In this document: in pieces, positions 3,801-6,139 of the stretch
Numbering within the stretch: position 1 is the first letter of the stretch
Layout of the letters: each line of letters begins with the position of its first letter
Assembly: GCA_002337005.1 (NCBI GenBank)
Contig: DDFD01000042.1
Location: 1-6,139, forward strand
Source of the DNA: Flavobacteriales bacterium UBA1937
GTDB taxonomy: Bacteria > Bacteroidota > Bacteroidia > Flavobacteriales > Weeksellaceae
Direction: 5' to 3'
DNA length: 6,139 nucleotides
The notes under the pieces: generated by a model
Told to the model about the DNA's origin: nothing
The model's database searches: none
The model's input: only the letters and a program-made list of their open reading frames with translations
Made by a program: the position numbers and the translations under genes

Positions 3801-6139
3801 TTATAAAGATTGGTTCATTAAGAAGTGTGTTTGCCATCCTGAAGGCTCTGTTCCTCCTAAATATTTATCAAATCCGTAAGCAAAGTCAAATCCTATTAAT
3901 CCAAATGCTCCCATATATACTCTTACACCTACACCTACAGATCTTTTCAATTGAAACGGATTAAATGATGAAAAATTGTTCCAAGTATTACCTGCTTCAG
4001 CAAATGTGAGGGCAAATATTTTTGCAGTTTGATTCATTGAAATAGGATATCTCAGTTCCGCAGCATATCTGCTGTAGATAGTACCTCCACCGTAAGGTGT
4101 AATATCCGCAGAAGTACCTCCTTCTGTAGAAGCGTTTTCATAACCTCTAAGTGGAATAAGCTCTCTACCATCAAATCTACCTCCAAATAAACCAGTACCT
4201 CCTACATAAAATCTTTCAAATGGTGGAGCTCCTAATTCTTTTTTGTAACCTTGCAAGAATCCCATTTCTGCACTGCTTCTTAGTACTAGTTTTCCTAAAA
4301 TTTCTGTATAAGAGTCTGCTTTTAACTTGATTTTGAAAAACTCCATCCATCTATATTTGTCTTGAACAGACATTGTACTGTAGTCTTTTTTTCTAAATAA
4401 TGAATAAGGTGGCGTAAATTTAATAGATGCTTCTACATTAGATCCTGTGGTAGGGAATATGGGATCATAACCTGCAGAATTTCTACTTAAGCCAACATTA
4501 AAACTAAAGTTATTAACATTACCATTACTAACCGTAGTAGAACCAAACTGGAAAGGATAGTTGCTAAAATTATAGCTTTGGAATGATATTCCTGTGTATA
4601 AAGAGAAGTAATTATCTGGCCAATTCAATAGTTTATTAAGTCCAGCAGTTGCAGAGAATATATTTAATTTTTGCGAAGCTCCATACATATCAGTATAATT
4701 TACCGATGAATGGTTAAGCCCGACACTAAGCGCTGTAGGTCTAGTACCAAACAACCAAGGCTCTGTAAATGACAAACTATAGTTTTTAAAATACTGTCCT
4801 GCTTGTGCTTGGATAGACAATGTTTGCCCATCACCTTGAGGAACTGGTTTGAAATCTTTCAATTTCAAGAAATTTCTCAGGGAGAAGTTATTAAAAGTTA
4901 ATCCTAGTGTACCAATAAATGAGTTACCACCATAACCAGCTTGTAATTGCACTTGTGAAGAACCTTTTTCTACTAAAGTCCAGTGAATATCTACCGTATT
5001 ATCTTGTGGATTAGGCTGTACATCTTGCCCAACTTGCTGAGGATCAAAAAACTGCATTCCTGCAAGATCAAAATAGGTTCTTTTAATATCTAATTTCGAA
5101 AATAAATTCCCAGGTTTTGTTCTAAGTGAGCGTAGGATAACGTGGTCATGTGTAGTGGTATTACCAGCCCAAGTAACTCTATTCCAAGTAGCTTTTTCTC
5201 CTTCTTTAATTCTAATTTCTATATCTATAGAATCACCTCTTACAGCTTTTTCTATGGGTTCTACTTTAGAAAAAAGGTAACCATTGTTGAGATAAAGAGA
5301 TTTGATATCAGAATCATCTTCTTTACCCCCATCTTCTCCTACTTTTTTATTGAAACCTACTGCATCATAGATTTCTCCTTTTCTATATCCTAATAATTTT
5401 TGAAGAACATCTGTAGTGTATGAGGTATTTCCGATGAAAGAAACATTACCAATGTAGTATTTCTTACCTTCGTTAAGCTTTACATTAATATTAAAACCTT
5501 TGTCATTTCTCCAAACGGAATCAGAAAGTATTCTAGCATCTCTAAAACCTAAAGAGTTGTAATATTTGATTAGATTAATTTTATCCTCATCATATTTTTC
5601 TTTGATGAATTTAGAAGGCTTCAGAATTCCTGAAATACTCAATCTTTTTTGTTTGGTATCTTTAAAACCTTTTTTTCTAAGTTTCTTATCAGAAATTTGT
5701 TCGTTTCCATCAAATTCGATTTTAGCAATTTTCACTCTTTTGCCTTTATCTACTTGTACCGTCCAGTCTAGTAGATTGGCATCATTAGCATTTACTTTGT
5801 CTTTAATCGTAATTTTAGCATCTGCGAAACCTTTTTTTCTGTATTCGTCAGGGATTTTATTACTAAGAGTAGAAATCAGATTATTAGTAATTTTGGTACC
5901 TGGTTTTAGGTTATTGTCTTTAGCTAATTTCTCATTTTTAGACTTTCCAATGCCTTTTCCTGTGAATTTCACTTCACCTAGTTCCATTAAATCTTGAAGG
6001 TGGAATTTAAGAACTACGCTTTGTCCGTCAATATCTTCTACATAAACTTCTACCTCTGAGAAAGAATCTGTTTCCCAAAGTTTTTTGATAGCATTACTGA
6101 TTTTTTGACCAGGAATATCTACCATTTCTCCTTTACTAA
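3801..6139 (-). CDS. bamA: Outer-membrane protein assembly factor BamA (5' end outside window)
   Basis: This is the central component of the BAM machine, which folds and inserts beta-barrel proteins into the outer membrane. The visible part, counted from the Met at 6125 (774 residues), holds the end of POTRA1 (about 1-45), POTRA2 (46-128), POTRA3 (130-219), POTRA4 (222-307), POTRA5 (311-386) and the 16-stranded Omp85 barrel (about 389-774). The barrel includes FTEPWLFGTRPTAL (453-466) and the conserved loop-6 motif LRGY (659-662, equal to VRGF/Y in other members). The gene is incomplete: in-frame codons continue upstream to the window edge (Ser-Lys-Gly-Glu before that Met), and the signal peptide plus first half of POTRA1 are missing, likely about 60-110 residues. 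AAAGGAG before Met 6125 looks like a ribosome site but encodes Lys-Gly-Glu. The protein ends in Leu, not the aromatic residue usual for outer-membrane barrels. The skp-like genes follow 10 bp downstream. Confidence 0.96.
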   Translation of the reverse strand, partial: SKGEMVDIPGQKISNAIKKLWETDSFSEVEVYVEDIDGQSVVLKFHLQDLMELGEVKFTGKGIGKSKNEKLAKDNNLKPGTKITNNLISTLSNKIPDEYRKKGFADAKITIKDKVNANDANLLDWTVQVDKGKRVKIAKIEFDGNEQISDKKLRKKGFKDTKQKRLSISGILKPSKFIKEKYDEDKINLIKYYNSLGFRDARILSDSVWRNDKGFNINVKLNEGKKYYIGNVSFIGNTSYTTDVLQKLLGYRKGEIYDAVGFNKKVGEDGGKEDDSDIKSLYLNNGYLFSKVEPIEKAVRGDSIDIEIRIKEGEKATWNRVTWAGNTTTHDHVILRSLRTKPGNLFSKLDIKRTYFDLAGMQFFDPQQVGQDVQPNPQDNTVDIHWTLVEKGSSQVQLQAGYGGNSFIGTLGLTFNNFSLRNFLKLKDFKPVPQGDGQTLSIQAQAGQYFKNYSLSFTEPWLFGTRPTALSVGLNHSSVNYTDMYGASQKLNIFSATAGLNKLLNWPDNYFSLYTGISFQSYNFSNYPFQFGSTTVSNGNVNNFSFNVGLSRNSAGYDPIFPTTGSNVEASIKFTPPYSLFRKKDYSTMSVQDKYRWMEFFKIKLKADSYTEILGKLVLRSSAEMGFLQGYKKELGAPPFERFYVGGTGLFGGRFDGRELIPLRGYENASTEGGTSADITPYGGGTIYSRYAAELRYPISMNQTAKIFALTFAEAGNTWNNFSSFNPFQLKRSVGVGVRVYMGAFGLIGFDFAYGFDKYLGGTEPSGWQTHFLMNQSL

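Noticed and set aside
5142..5997. Two plus-strand open frames (5142-5393 and 5566-5997)
   Set aside because: Both are antisense to the POTRA region of bamA; the hydrophobic, Ser/Phe-rich translations are typical of shadow frames in AT-rich genes.
6123..6134. AAAGGAG followed by ATG, looking like a ribosome site and start for bamA
   Set aside because: The frame is open upstream to the window edge, the Met falls in the middle of POTRA1, and there would be no signal peptide. The motif simply encodes Lys-Gly-Glu.
1..6139. CRISPR array, tRNA, rRNA, insertion sequence or phage genes
   Set aside because: No spaced direct repeats, cloverleaf, transposase motif, terminal inverted repeats or integrase were seen on either strand.

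Overview
The window is AT-rich, with almost all coding on the minus strand. It looks like chromosomal DNA from a Bacteroidota organism of the class Flavobacteriia, most likely Weeksellaceae (Chryseobacterium-like). The clues are the bamA - skp/ompH - skp/ompH gene order, the flavobacterial BamA sequence style, signal peptides ending in AQK or FSQ, start codons without clear Shine-Dalgarno sites, and promoter-like TTTG-N20-TAnnTTTG motifs. Genus is inferred from sequence feel, not from a search.

Right part (6139 down to about 2627, minus strand): an outer-membrane biogenesis operon. It begins with bamA, whose 5' end lies outside the window. Two paralogous OmpH/Skp-type periplasmic chaperone genes follow, 10 and 34 bp apart, and a strong intrinsic terminator closes the unit. 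BamA inserts beta-barrel proteins into the outer membrane; Skp-type chaperones carry unfolded barrel proteins across the periplasm to it.

Middle and left part (about 2600 down to 239, minus strand): a second transcription unit. It holds a hotdog-fold acyl-CoA thioesterase, a complete dTDP-4-dehydrorhamnose reductase (rfbD/rmlD) overlapping it by 11 bp, and a secreted protein of unknown function starting 2 bp after rfbD. A candidate promoter lies just behind the ompH terminator, and a 14-bp perfect palindrome sits in the leader. A long-stem hairpin with a U-tract ends the unit.

Left edge (1-425) has no credible protein gene. It holds a GC-rich (about 60%) structured intergenic element at about 308-410, the terminator hairpin at 245-279, a small AT-rich inverted repeat, and a plus-strand match to the flavobacterial promoter consensus at 13-44.

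No mobile element, CRISPR array, tRNA, rRNA or defence system is visible. The protein-coding content is mostly housekeeping. The points most worth a second look are the GC-rich element, the uncharacterised secreted protein coupled to rfbD, and the possible small plus-strand transcript at the left edge.
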